Assembly: GCA_964427955.1 (NCBI GenBank)
Contig: CAYRWY010000131.1
Location: forward strand, 1 to 13,509
Length of the DNA: 13,509 nt
Direction of reading: 5' to 3'
DNA from: JACRBK01 sp964427955
GTDB lineage: Bacteria > Chloroflexota > Anaerolineae > Aggregatilineales > Aggregatilineaceae
The translations under genes and the position numbers were made by a program. The notes below the pieces were generated by a model, which did not search any database, was not told the DNA's origin, and saw only the letters and a program-made list of their open reading frames with translations. The stretch's first letter is position 1. Each line of letters opens with the position of its first letter. This document shows positions 5,220 to 11,783 of the stretch, piece after piece.

Positions 5220-7937
5220 CTACATCCCGAACGCCTCCTTGGCCGACGGATCGACCTCGGTGACGCACGTCATGAACTGCATGGCATAAGCCTGGAAGTC
5301 GTCCACCGCCGGATCGTAGGGCGCGATGGCCGCCACACAGCCTTGATAGTCCTCGGTGAATGCCTGCGCGTCGGCCAGTTCCAACGCCAGATCGGCATCT
5401 TCTTTCACATAGCGGTCGAACGCGCGATCCAGCCAGAAGCTCATCAGCATGGTGCCGATGGCACTGGCGTCGAAGCTCATACCCGACGGGATGACGACGG
5501 TATTCGGCTGCTGCATCAGCGCATCCATCGCCTGGTAGAAGGCGACCGACTCATCACCCTGCGCGGCGGCGATCTCCGGGCTGGTGATCAGCGAACGGCG
5601 CGCGGGCATCCCCGTGATCAGATCGGGACGCTGTGCCAGCGCACTGATGAAGCGGTAGCAGGCGTCGGTGTGCGCCGACTGCGCGCTGATGTAGGCCGCG
5701 CTCAGGTCGTAAGACACCGCGGAATAAGTCGAGCCTTGCGGGAAAAGGATCATCGGGTCGGGTTTTTGTGGACCCGCCGGGGCTTCCCCCGTACTGCTGC
5801 TGGTGACGGTGCTGCTGCTGCCCGCCATGACGACTATCCCCCCGCCCAGCCCGCCGAGTCCCATCATTGCTTCGGTGTAGAGCGGCGTCTGGTCACCGCC
5901 CCCGATGGAGAATGACACTGCGCCGCCGGTCGAAGACAGGTTGGAGTAATCCATGTAGCCGTTTCTAGCGAGATCGAGCACCTGGCGAATCGCTTCGACC
6001 GTGGCCGGATCGGTGAAGTTGATGGTCGGCGGGTTGGTGCGGTAATCCAGCGGCAGTCCGCCGTAGGCCGCGATCAGCATCAGCAGGTGCGTGTTGCCGA
6101 AATCGCGCGGCACGAAGGGGGCCTTGTCCCCGCTCATCGTTTTGAGGGCTTCCAGCGCGTAGACGAAATCCTCCACCGTCCAATCGCTGTCGGGCAGCGC
6201 CGCGCCCGCCTGGCTGAACAGGTCCGGGTTGTAGCGCATCGCCAGCGGCTGAAGCATGACCGGCAGCGCCCAGGTCTGGCCGTCGCGCTGCACCTGCTGC
6301 ATCACCCCGCCCAGCATGTCGTTGGGATCGAAGCTGGGATCGCTGGCGAGCAGCGGGTCCAGGCTGCGCAGCAGGCCGAGATCGGCGCTGGGCACGACGT
6401 TGTTGGACAGGAAGAAGCAGTCGTATTTACCCGCCAGATCTTCCAGCGAGGTTTCCATGCCCGTCCCCAGATCGACGCGGCCTACTTCGGGGTCCTGCTC
6501 GACGAAGTCGGCGATCAGGTCGTCCCACTGCGCCTGGTTGGGCAGCGGCGAGACGAACGAGGAAATGCCGAACTTGAGCGCGATCTCGCCGTTGGGCAGA
6601 TCCCCGGTGGGCAGCGGCGTTTCGACCACGATCTGCGTCGTGTCCAGCCGGGCCGAGGCCGTATCCAGCCGGGCCAGGGCGGTATCTTCGACCTCCTGCA
6701 ACGCGGTCGAGGCGTCTACGCCGTCCTGCACCATGATCGAGACGGCCTGATTCAGATATTCCGAGAAGCGAGTTTCGCCCACCGGCAGACCGTTTTCGAG
6801 CGCGGTCGGGATCAGCGCGGTCAGTTCCGGCGACTGCTGCCCGGCGATGATCTGCGTCCCCTGGCTGGCCTGCGCGTCGGCCAGGCTGCGGCGCGCGGGG
6901 GTGCTGCCGAAGAAGCTGCCAACCGCCTGCGAACTGTGCGTCAGGAACTCGGCCAGGGCATAGGCCGCTTCGGGATTCTGCGTCCCGCTGCTGACGGCAA
7001 AGCCGCTCACGTCCAGGCCCGCATGGCCGCCGGGCAGCAGGGCGGGCGTCATGACCGGGCTGTCACCGCCCACCGAGACGAAACTGAAGGCGCTGCGCCC
7101 GATTTGCAGCGGCGCGCTCAGGATCGGGCTTTCGTCGTCGCTGCTCACCGGCGGGTTGAACAACCCGTCGATCTGCATCTGCGCCCAGGTCGTCAGCAGG
7201 TCTTCCAGGCCGGGCACGTTGAAACGAGGCACACTCGGCATAACCGTATCGTCGTAGAGGCCCTGACCCAGCAGCGACACCAGCAGCGCGTTGAGGTTGG
7301 CGTCGATATTCAGCAGGCCCGGCGAGGCGACCGTGCCATCCGGGTTGAGCTTGGTCAGGGTGCGGATGGCGTTCTCGACGTCGTCGATGGTCTGCCAGGT
7401 GTCGGGATACGCGAGTCCGGCTTCGTCAAAGGCTGCCCGGTCGTAGAGGATCAGGATCGGGTCGGCGGCGGCGGGCAGCGCCCAGAAGCCGTTATCCCAC
7501 TGGAACGACTTCCACACGCCGCTGTAAAAATCGCCGGGGTCCAGGTTGGGGTCGTCGTTGATCAGCGGGGAGAGATCGAGAAAATAGCCGGCGCGAGTCA
7601 CTTCGGGCGACAGGTCCGACGAGCCGACCATCAGCACGTCGGCGGAACGGGCGTATTTCTCCCGCTCGTCCAGGATATCCTCGATGTCACCCTGACCGGC
7701 GCCGCTGCCCAGGTTGATCATGATCCCCGCCCCGCCGCTGGTCACGAGTTCGACCTGCACGCCGGGGTGTTCCGCCTCGAACTGGTCAATGACCGGGTTC
7801 AACGCCTGTTCCATATAACCGGGCACCGCCAACTGTAACACGATCTCGCCCTGGTCCTGGGCGTGCAGCGGGCCAATCTCTGCCGCCAGGATCAGCGCCA
7901 GCAGCAGCACCGTCACCCCATATTTCCATCTAGACAT
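5220..7937 (-). CDS. Secreted protein with two fused extracellular solute-binding domains
   Basis: A 905-residue protein resembling two ABC-type family 1 (sugar-type) solute-binding proteins joined end to end. A signal peptide (MSRWKYG, hydrophobic LLLALILAA, cleavage near LHA-QD at residue 26) lacks the lipobox Cys, so the protein should be released or held by other means. Domain 1 runs from about 30 to 410 and domain 2 from about 450 to 905. Both begin with a GEI-(V/A)-L strand and share the pattern LDPLL...DP...FDP then TWALP or FWALP, with PARRSL near the end of each (347-352 and 778-783). All four Cys residues are in domain 2. A Gly/Ser-rich insert (about 670-720) breaks domain 2. The ATG at 7937 is preferred because AAGGAG lies seven bases upstream; the longer start at 7958 would place this site inside the gene. 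It ends in tandem TAG stops. No permease or ATPase is present nearby and the ligand is unknown. Confidence 0.85.
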   Translation of the reverse strand: MSRWKYGVTVLLLALILAAEIGPLHAQDQGEIVLQLAVPGYMEQALNPVIDQFEAEHPGVQVELVTSGGAGIMINLGSGAGQGDIEDILDEREKYARSADVLMVGSSDLSPEVTRAGYFLDLSPLINDDPNLDPGDFYSGVWKSFQWDNGFWALPAAADPILILYDRAAFDEAGLAYPDTWQTIDDVENAIRTLTKLNPDGTVASPGLLNIDANLNALLVSLLGQGLYDDTVMPSVPRFNVPGLEDLLTTWAQMQIDGLFNPPVSSDDESPILSAPLQIGRSAFSFVSVGGDSPVMTPALLPGGHAGLDVSGFAVSSGTQNPEAAYALAEFLTHSSQAVGSFFGSTPARRSLADAQASQGTQIIAGQQSPELTALIPTALENGLPVGETRFSEYLNQAVSIMVQDGVDASTALQEVEDTALARLDTASARLDTTQIVVETPLPTGDLPNGEIALKFGISSFVSPLPNQAQWDDLIADFVEQDPEVGRVDLGTGMETSLEDLAGKYDCFFLSNNVVPSADLGLLRSLDPLLASDPSFDPNDMLGGVMQQVQRDGQTWALPVMLQPLAMRYNPDLFSQAGAALPDSDWTVEDFVYALEALKTMSGDKAPFVPRDFGNTHLLMLIAAYGGLPLDYRTNPPTINFTDPATVEAIRQVLDLARNGYMDYSNLSSTGGAVSFSIGGGDQTPLYTEAMMGLGGLGGGIVVMAGSSSTVTSSSTGEAPAGPQKPDPMILFPQGSTYSAVSYDLSAAYISAQSAHTDACYRFISALAQRPDLITGMPARRSLITSPEIAAAQGDESVAFYQAMDALMQQPNTVVIPSGMSFDASAIGTMLMSFWLDRAFDRYVKEDADLALELADAQAFTEDYQGCVAAIAPYDPAVDDFQAYAMQFMTCVTEVDPSAKEAFGM

Positions 7938-7973
7938 AACCATGCTCCTTATCATCACTGAGGAATGTTTCTC

Positions 7974-8009
7974 ATTGTCCCGCGTGCAGATTGCGGACCG
8001 GTTCCGGTC
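7974..8009 (-). promoter_or_regulatory. Putative promoter and palindrome upstream of the binding-protein gene
   Basis: On the minus strand GACAAT (7979 to 7974) is a fair -10, about 37 bases before the ATG at 7937. No good -35 exists; that position is occupied by the 14-bp palindrome GACCGGTTCCGGTC (7996-8009). A weak -35 with nearby boxes would fit an activator-dependent promoter. This is a guess from spacing alone. Confidence 0.3.
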
Positions 8010-8010
8010 G

Positions 8011-8028
8011 GGTTACTGTTTCGTAACC
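8011..8028. promoter_or_regulatory. GGTTAC-N6-GTAACC box, candidate response-regulator site
   Basis: GGTTACTGTTTCGTAACC is a perfect inverted repeat with 6-bp arms and a 6-bp centre. A close copy, identical at 14 of 18 positions, lies at 10986-11003 in front of the histidine kinase gene. Relative to the proposed start of the binding-protein transcript this box is centred near -50, a usual place for an activator of the OmpR family. The link to the regulator encoded at 11006-11707 is inference. Confidence 0.45.
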
Positions 8029-8082
8029 GCCGGAGCGCGGTCGATGTCGCGGATCGATACGCATTATCCGTGACAGACTGCA

Positions 8083-8112
8083 CTGACCGCCCGGTCCAGG
8101 GTTGGCGATAAT
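8083..8112 (+). promoter_or_regulatory. Putative gldA promoter
   Basis: CTGACC (8083-8088) and GATAAT (8107-8112) are separated by 18 bp and match consensus at four and five positions. The predicted start near 8118-8120 lies at the left edge of the GTGAAA palindrome, leaving a 5' leader of about 45 nt with AAGGAG at 8151-8156. Confidence 0.45.
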
Positions 8113-8133
8113 CACTATCGTGAAAGTTTTCAC
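8106..8133. promoter_or_regulatory. Operator-like palindromes over the gldA promoter
   Basis: GTGAAAGTTTTCAC (8120-8133) has perfect 6-bp arms around GT. It resembles the half-sites of LacI/GalR-type operators (GAAA...TTTC). A second palindrome, CGATA-ATCAC-TATCG (8106-8120), abuts it and overlaps the -10 hexamer. A protein bound here would block RNA polymerase, so repression of gldA is the natural reading. No LacI-type gene lies in the window. Confidence 0.45.
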
Positions 8134-8163
8134 AATCGACGAGTAAGTTCAAGGAGTATGGTG

Positions 8164-9255
8164 ATGATCAGCACGACGATTTTCCCGGGACGGTACGTAC
8201 AGGGGAACGGCGCTATCGGCCATCTGGGCGAAGAAGCCGCTCGTTTGGGCCGGGCCGCGTTCCTGATCTGCGATCCCTATGTTTACGACGAGCTGCTGCC
8301 GCGGTTCCGGAAAGATGTGGAACAGGCCGTAGAAACCACGGTGGAGCGTTTCACCGGCGAATGTTCGGACGAGGAAATTGATCGCCTGGCGGTGGTGGCC
8401 AGAAACTTCAAGGTCATCGTCGGCATCGGGGGCGGCAAGACGCTCGATACGGCGAAGGCCGTGGCCTACAAGCTCAGTGTGCCGGTGATTGTGGTCCCGA
8501 CCATTGCCTCGACCGATGCGCCGTGCAGCGCCCTCTCGGTCATCTATACGCCGGACGGGGCTTTCAAGCGCTATCTGATTCTGCCCCAAAATCCCACCGT
8601 CGTGCTGGTGGATACGGGGATCGTGGCGGAAGCTCCGGTGCGCTTCCTGCTGGCGGGGATGGGCGATGCCCTCTCGACGTGGTTTGAGGCGGAGTCCTGC
8701 CGCCAGAGCTACGCCACCAATATGACCGGGCGGGTCGGGTCGGCGACGGCCTATGCGCTGGCGCGTTTTTGCTACGATACGCTCCTGGAATACGGCGTGC
8801 TGGCCAAAAGTGCCTGCGAACGCCAGGTGGTCACCCCGGCCCTCGAACGCATCGTCGAAGCCAACACGCTGCTGAGCGGACTCGGCTTCGAAAGCGGCGG
8901 TCTGGCGGCCTGCCATGCGATTCACAACGGCCTCACGCAGCTCAAGGAAACTCACGCCTACTGGCATGGGGAGAAGGTCGCCATCGGCGTGCTGGCCTCG
9001 CTGTTCCTGACCGGCAAGCCCGCCCGCCTGATCGACGAAGTGTACACTTTCTGCGAGGAAGTCGGCCTGCCGACCACCCTGGCGGAAATCGGCCTGGGCA
9101 ATGCGTCCCCGGAGGCGCTGATGGTGGTGGCGAAGGCCGCCTGTGCCGAAGGCGAGACCATCCACAACGAGCCGATGCCCGTCACGCCGGAGGCGGTGTT
9201 CGCGGCCCTTCAGGCGGCGGATGCCGAGGGCCTGCGGCGCCAAGCGCGCTCATAG
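8164..9255 (+). CDS. gldA: Glycerol dehydrogenase
   Basis: GldA oxidises glycerol to dihydroxyacetone with NAD+ in the cytoplasm, or runs in reverse on dihydroxyacetone, hydroxyacetone or methylglyoxal-type substrates. The 363-residue protein belongs to the metal-dependent iron-type dehydrogenases. It has the NAD loop GIGGGKTLDTAKA (87-99) and the run PTIASTDAPCSALSVIY (112-128) typical of GldA. Expected Zn ligands are Asp168 (GMGDAL), His251 (ACHAIHNG) and His268 (YWHGEKV). FESGGLAA (242-249) and ACAEGETIHN near the C-terminus also match closely. The ATG at 8164 is chosen because AAGGAG (8151-8156) stands seven bases before it; the ATG at 8158 is only one base away from that site. The gene converges with the histidine kinase gene, and the two ends overlap by six bases. 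Confidence 0.95.
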   Translation: MISTTIFPGRYVQGNGAIGHLGEEAARLGRAAFLICDPYVYDELLPRFRKDVEQAVETTVERFTGECSDEEIDRLAVVARNFKVIVGIGGGKTLDTAKAVAYKLSVPVIVVPTIASTDAPCSALSVIYTPDGAFKRYLILPQNPTVVLVDTGIVAEAPVRFLLAGMGDALSTWFEAESCRQSYATNMTGRVGSATAYALARFCYDTLLEYGVLAKSACERQVVTPALERIVEANTLLSGLGFESGGLAACHAIHNGLTQLKETHAYWHGEKVAIGVLASLFLTGKPARLIDEVYTFCEEVGLPTTLAEIGLGNASPEALMVVAKAACAEGETIHNEPMPVTPEAVFAALQAADAEGLRRQARS

Positions 9256-10920
9256 CACCGGCAGCACGACGCGCATAGTCGTTCCGGCGCGGCTGCTCTC
9301 GGCGCTGATCGTGCCGCCGTGCGCCTTGACGATGGCCTTGGTGATCGCCAATCCCAACCCGCTGCCGGGATAGGCGGCGGCGTTGCGGCCCCGGCGGAAG
9401 CGTTCGAACAACTGCGGCAGATCGTCGAGCGGAATGCCGATCCCGGTATCCTGCACGGCCAGTTCGAGCGTCTGATCGATCTGCCGCAGACTGAGGTGGA
9501 CGGCCCCGCCCGACGGCGTGAACTTGATGGCGTTCTCCATCAGGTTCGCGATCACGCTGGCGATCTGATCGGGATGGCCGGAGATGCAGGCGGCCTCCTT
9601 CGGGAGCGAGACGGCGTAGTCCAGCCCGGCCTGTTCCGCGCGCGACGCGTACAACTCGCTCAGCGAGTGGATCATCGCCACCAGGTTGACCGGCTCGTTC
9701 TGTCCGTTGGCCGTGTGGGATTCGATGCGCGAGAGGATGAGCAGCCCGTCGGTGAGCTTTTCCAGGCGCAGCACCTGCTCGTGGGCGCGGCGGATCGCCG
9801 CCGGAGAATGCCCGCTCTGCACCAGTTCGAGATTCGTGCGCAGCGCCGTCAGCGGAGTGTGCAGCTCGTGGGCGGCATCGGCGACGAAGCGTTGCAGGGT
9901 GACGACGATCTCCTGGATGCGATCCGCCATCGTATTGAACGACTCGGCCAGCGCGCCGAGTTCGTCCTGGCGTTGGACGTTGGCGCGGGTGGAGAGATCC
10001 CCGGCGGTCATGCGGGCGGTGACGCCCGTCAGCGCCAGCAGCGGTTTGCTGATCTGGCGGCTGACGAACCAGCCCGCGGCGGCGGCGAGCAGCACCGAGA
10101 TCCCCCCGGCCAGCGCCCACCCGCGCGCCACGCTGTGCACGATAGCGCTGCCATAGGCGGGGCCATCCGAGATCAGCAGGGTTCCCACCCGCTGCGCCTG
10201 GCTGTCCAACAGGTCGCTGCGGATCTGTTGGCTGGAGCGGCTGTGGGCGTCCTGTTCCGAAATCTGCTCGTCCGCCCGGCTGCTCAGGCTGAAGCCGTAC
10301 ATCGTGCTCGACAGCGGCAGCGCCGACATGACATCGACAGTAGGCTGATTACCCCCTCCCGCGCTGGCGGTGATCGCGGCGGCAGGCCCGCTCGGCTCGA
10401 CGGCGCCTCCGCCTCCCAACACGTGACTCGCCGTGGCCTCTACGAAGGCCTCCACGACGTTAGACGGGCTGGAGACGACCTGGACCGTCCCGTCCATGAC
10501 TTCCCAGGTTCCGGGCTGGAAGTTGGTCGGCAGCTCGCTAAAGGGGGCCAGGCGGATCGTCTGCGCTTCCAGGCCGCCGTCGGTGTTCGAGTAGGCCAGC
10601 CAGATCATCTGGGGCTGGTCGGGGGTCCCGGTATCGACGAGGGTGTTGCCCTCGGTATCCAACACGCGAATACGCACCTTCGAGAAGAACGCCAGGTATT
10701 TAAGCTGGGGGGTGAGGTCGCTCACTGGGACGTCGTAAGCGATGGCACTGGTGACCAGCGTTTTGAGGCTGGCGGAGTTGCTCGTCAGGTAGTCGCGTTC
10801 TTTTTCCGCATAGTAACCGCGCAGGATCGCCAGCAGGACGGTCCCCAGGGCCAGGGCCGCCAGGCACGCAATCGCGGCATAACTGAGCGTCAACCGCCAG
10901 CGAATGGAATGAATACGCAT
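9250..10920 (-). CDS. Sensor histidine kinase of a two-component system
   Basis: A 556-residue membrane kinase. The first membrane helix is about residues 10-35. A Ser/Gly-rich extracytoplasmic sensor of some 230 residues follows, with no recognised domain and no Cys. The second helix is about 267-287, then a HAMP linker (about 288-340). The H-box FVADAAHELHTPL holds the phosphorylated His351. The ATP-binding domain shows NLMENAIKFTP (N box, Asn463), QDTGIGI (G1) and GSGLGLAI (G2). The H-box reads HELHTPL where HELRTPL is most common. The start at 10920 is set by TAGGAGG seven bases upstream; the longer start at 10953 is rejected. It follows the response regulator by 85 nt on the same strand and should be its partner. 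The signal it senses cannot be read from the sequence. Confidence 0.95.
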   Translation of the reverse strand: MRIHSIRWRLTLSYAAIACLAALALGTVLLAILRGYYAEKERDYLTSNSASLKTLVTSAIAYDVPVSDLTPQLKYLAFFSKVRIRVLDTEGNTLVDTGTPDQPQMIWLAYSNTDGGLEAQTIRLAPFSELPTNFQPGTWEVMDGTVQVVSSPSNVVEAFVEATASHVLGGGGAVEPSGPAAAITASAGGGNQPTVDVMSALPLSSTMYGFSLSSRADEQISEQDAHSRSSQQIRSDLLDSQAQRVGTLLISDGPAYGSAIVHSVARGWALAGGISVLLAAAAGWFVSRQISKPLLALTGVTARMTAGDLSTRANVQRQDELGALAESFNTMADRIQEIVVTLQRFVADAAHELHTPLTALRTNLELVQSGHSPAAIRRAHEQVLRLEKLTDGLLILSRIESHTANGQNEPVNLVAMIHSLSELYASRAEQAGLDYAVSLPKEAACISGHPDQIASVIANLMENAIKFTPSGGAVHLSLRQIDQTLELAVQDTGIGIPLDDLPQLFERFRRGRNAAAYPGSGLGLAITKAIVKAHGGTISAESSRAGTTMRVVLPVL

Positions 10921-10942
10921 GATCACGCCTCCTAATCCGGCT

Positions 10943-11006
10943 ATTCTTACCATGCCTGAAAAAGGTTACGCCGGGATTGCGGCCCGATTACAGTCTCGCA
11001 ACCGGC
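10943..11006 (-). promoter_or_regulatory. Regulator-kinase spacer with a GGTTAC-type box and hairpin
   Basis: GATTACAGTCTCGCAACC (10986-11003) matches the box at 8011-8028 at 14 of 18 positions. A GGTTAC half-site at 10964-10969 lies 22 bp away. On the minus strand GCCGG-TTGCG just after the regulator stop can pair with CGCAA-(TC)-CCGGC, a stem with a 2-nt bulge, followed a few bases later by five T's (10963 down to 10959 region). AAGAAT (10948 to 10943) is a possible weak -10 for a separate kinase transcript. The spacer could therefore hold an internal promoter bound by the regulator, a partial terminator, or both. Confidence 0.35.
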
Positions 11007-11707
11007 TAGCCAGCCAGGCGGTAACCAATGCCGGGCACGGTCAGGATGATTTCGGGTTGGTCGGGGTTGCTTTCGACTTTTTCCCGCAGGCGGCGGATGT
11101 GCACGTTCACGGTGCGCTCGCTCTCGATGTCGGAGCTGTAACCCCACACGGCGTCCAGAATTTGCTGGCGGGTGAGCGCCTGGCCCCGGTGCTGCGCCAT
11201 GAAGCTCAGCAGGCGAAACTCGGTCGGCGTGAGGTTGAGCAGTTCGCTGCCGCGCCAGACCTGGCCGCTGGCGCGATCCAGGACGAGATCGGCGGCGTAG
11301 ATCACGTCGCCCCCGGCGGCGGACAGCTCGCCATACGCGCGGCGCAGCATGGCCCGTACCCGTGACAGCAGCTCGCGCAGGCTGAACGGCTTGGTCATGT
11401 AGTCGTCCGCGCCCATTTCCAGGCCCAGCACCTTGTCGATCTCGTCGCGCTGCACGGTCAGCATCAGGATTGGCTGGCGCAGCTTGAGCTGGCGCATCTG
11501 GCGGCAGAAGTCGAAGCCGGAGCCATCCGGCAGACGGACGTCCAGCACGATCAGGTGCGGGTTGTGCTCGCGGGCATACTGCACGCCGTCCTGCCCGGAG
11601 GCTTTCCAGACGACGGTATAGCCTTCGTGTTCCAGGCCCTCCTGGAGACTCTGGGCGACGGCGGAGTCATCTTCGATAATCAGCAGCTTGAAGTTATTCT
11701 GGTCCAT
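11006..11707 (-). CDS. OmpR/PhoB-family response regulator
   Basis: A 233-residue DNA-binding regulator. The receiver domain (about 6-120) has the acidic pair Asp13/Asp14, the phosphorylated Asp56 in VLDVRLPDGSG, Thr84 and Lys106 in MTKPF. The C-terminal winged helix (about 135-232) shows LTPTEFRLLSFM, the recognition region RTVNVHIRRLREKV and the terminal PGIGYRL wing. The start at 11707 follows GGAAGGG by six bases; upstream GTG and ATG options would place that site inside the gene. It is the first gene of the operon with the kinase. A consensus-like promoter lies about 45 to 75 bp upstream. Targets are unknown, but the repeated GGTTAC-type boxes in this window are candidates. Confidence 0.96.
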   Translation of the reverse strand: MDQNNFKLLIIEDDSAVAQSLQEGLEHEGYTVVWKASGQDGVQYAREHNPHLIVLDVRLPDGSGFDFCRQMRQLKLRQPILMLTVQRDEIDKVLGLEMGADDYMTKPFSLRELLSRVRAMLRRAYGELSAAGGDVIYAADLVLDRASGQVWRGSELLNLTPTEFRLLSFMAQHRGQALTRQQILDAVWGYSSDIESERTVNVHIRRLREKVESNPDQPEIILTVPGIGYRLAG

Positions 11708-11752
11708 GTTCATCCCTTCCACCCGGTAAACTGGCGTACTCCAACGGGAGTG

Positions 11753-11783
11753 ATTATAGTTCGGGCTTATGAGTCTCAGTCAA
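11753..11783 (-). promoter_or_regulatory. Promoter of the two-component operon
   Basis: On the minus strand TTGACT (11783 to 11778) and a perfect TATAAT (11758 to 11753) are separated by 19 bp. The spacing is a little long but both hexamers are strong. The -35 lies inside the first codons of the oppositely transcribed gene at 11769. The expected start, near 11746, falls in a small inverted repeat ACTCC-AACG-GGAGT (11738-11751). Confidence 0.6.

Noticed and set aside
3196..5268. A 690-codon open frame on the minus strand opposite argA-argJ
   Set aside because: It lies antisense to genes with clear family motifs, is Arg/His/Gly-rich with no recognisable domain, and is the expected by-product of high-GC codon use.
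6087..7838. A 583-codon open frame on the plus strand opposite the double binding protein
   Set aside because: The minus-strand protein has a signal peptide and repeated domain motifs; the plus-strand translation is low-complexity and Arg-rich without motifs.
9319..10935. A 538-codon open frame opposite the histidine kinase
   Set aside because: The kinase frame has all catalytic boxes; the opposite frame has none and reads as GC-driven noise.
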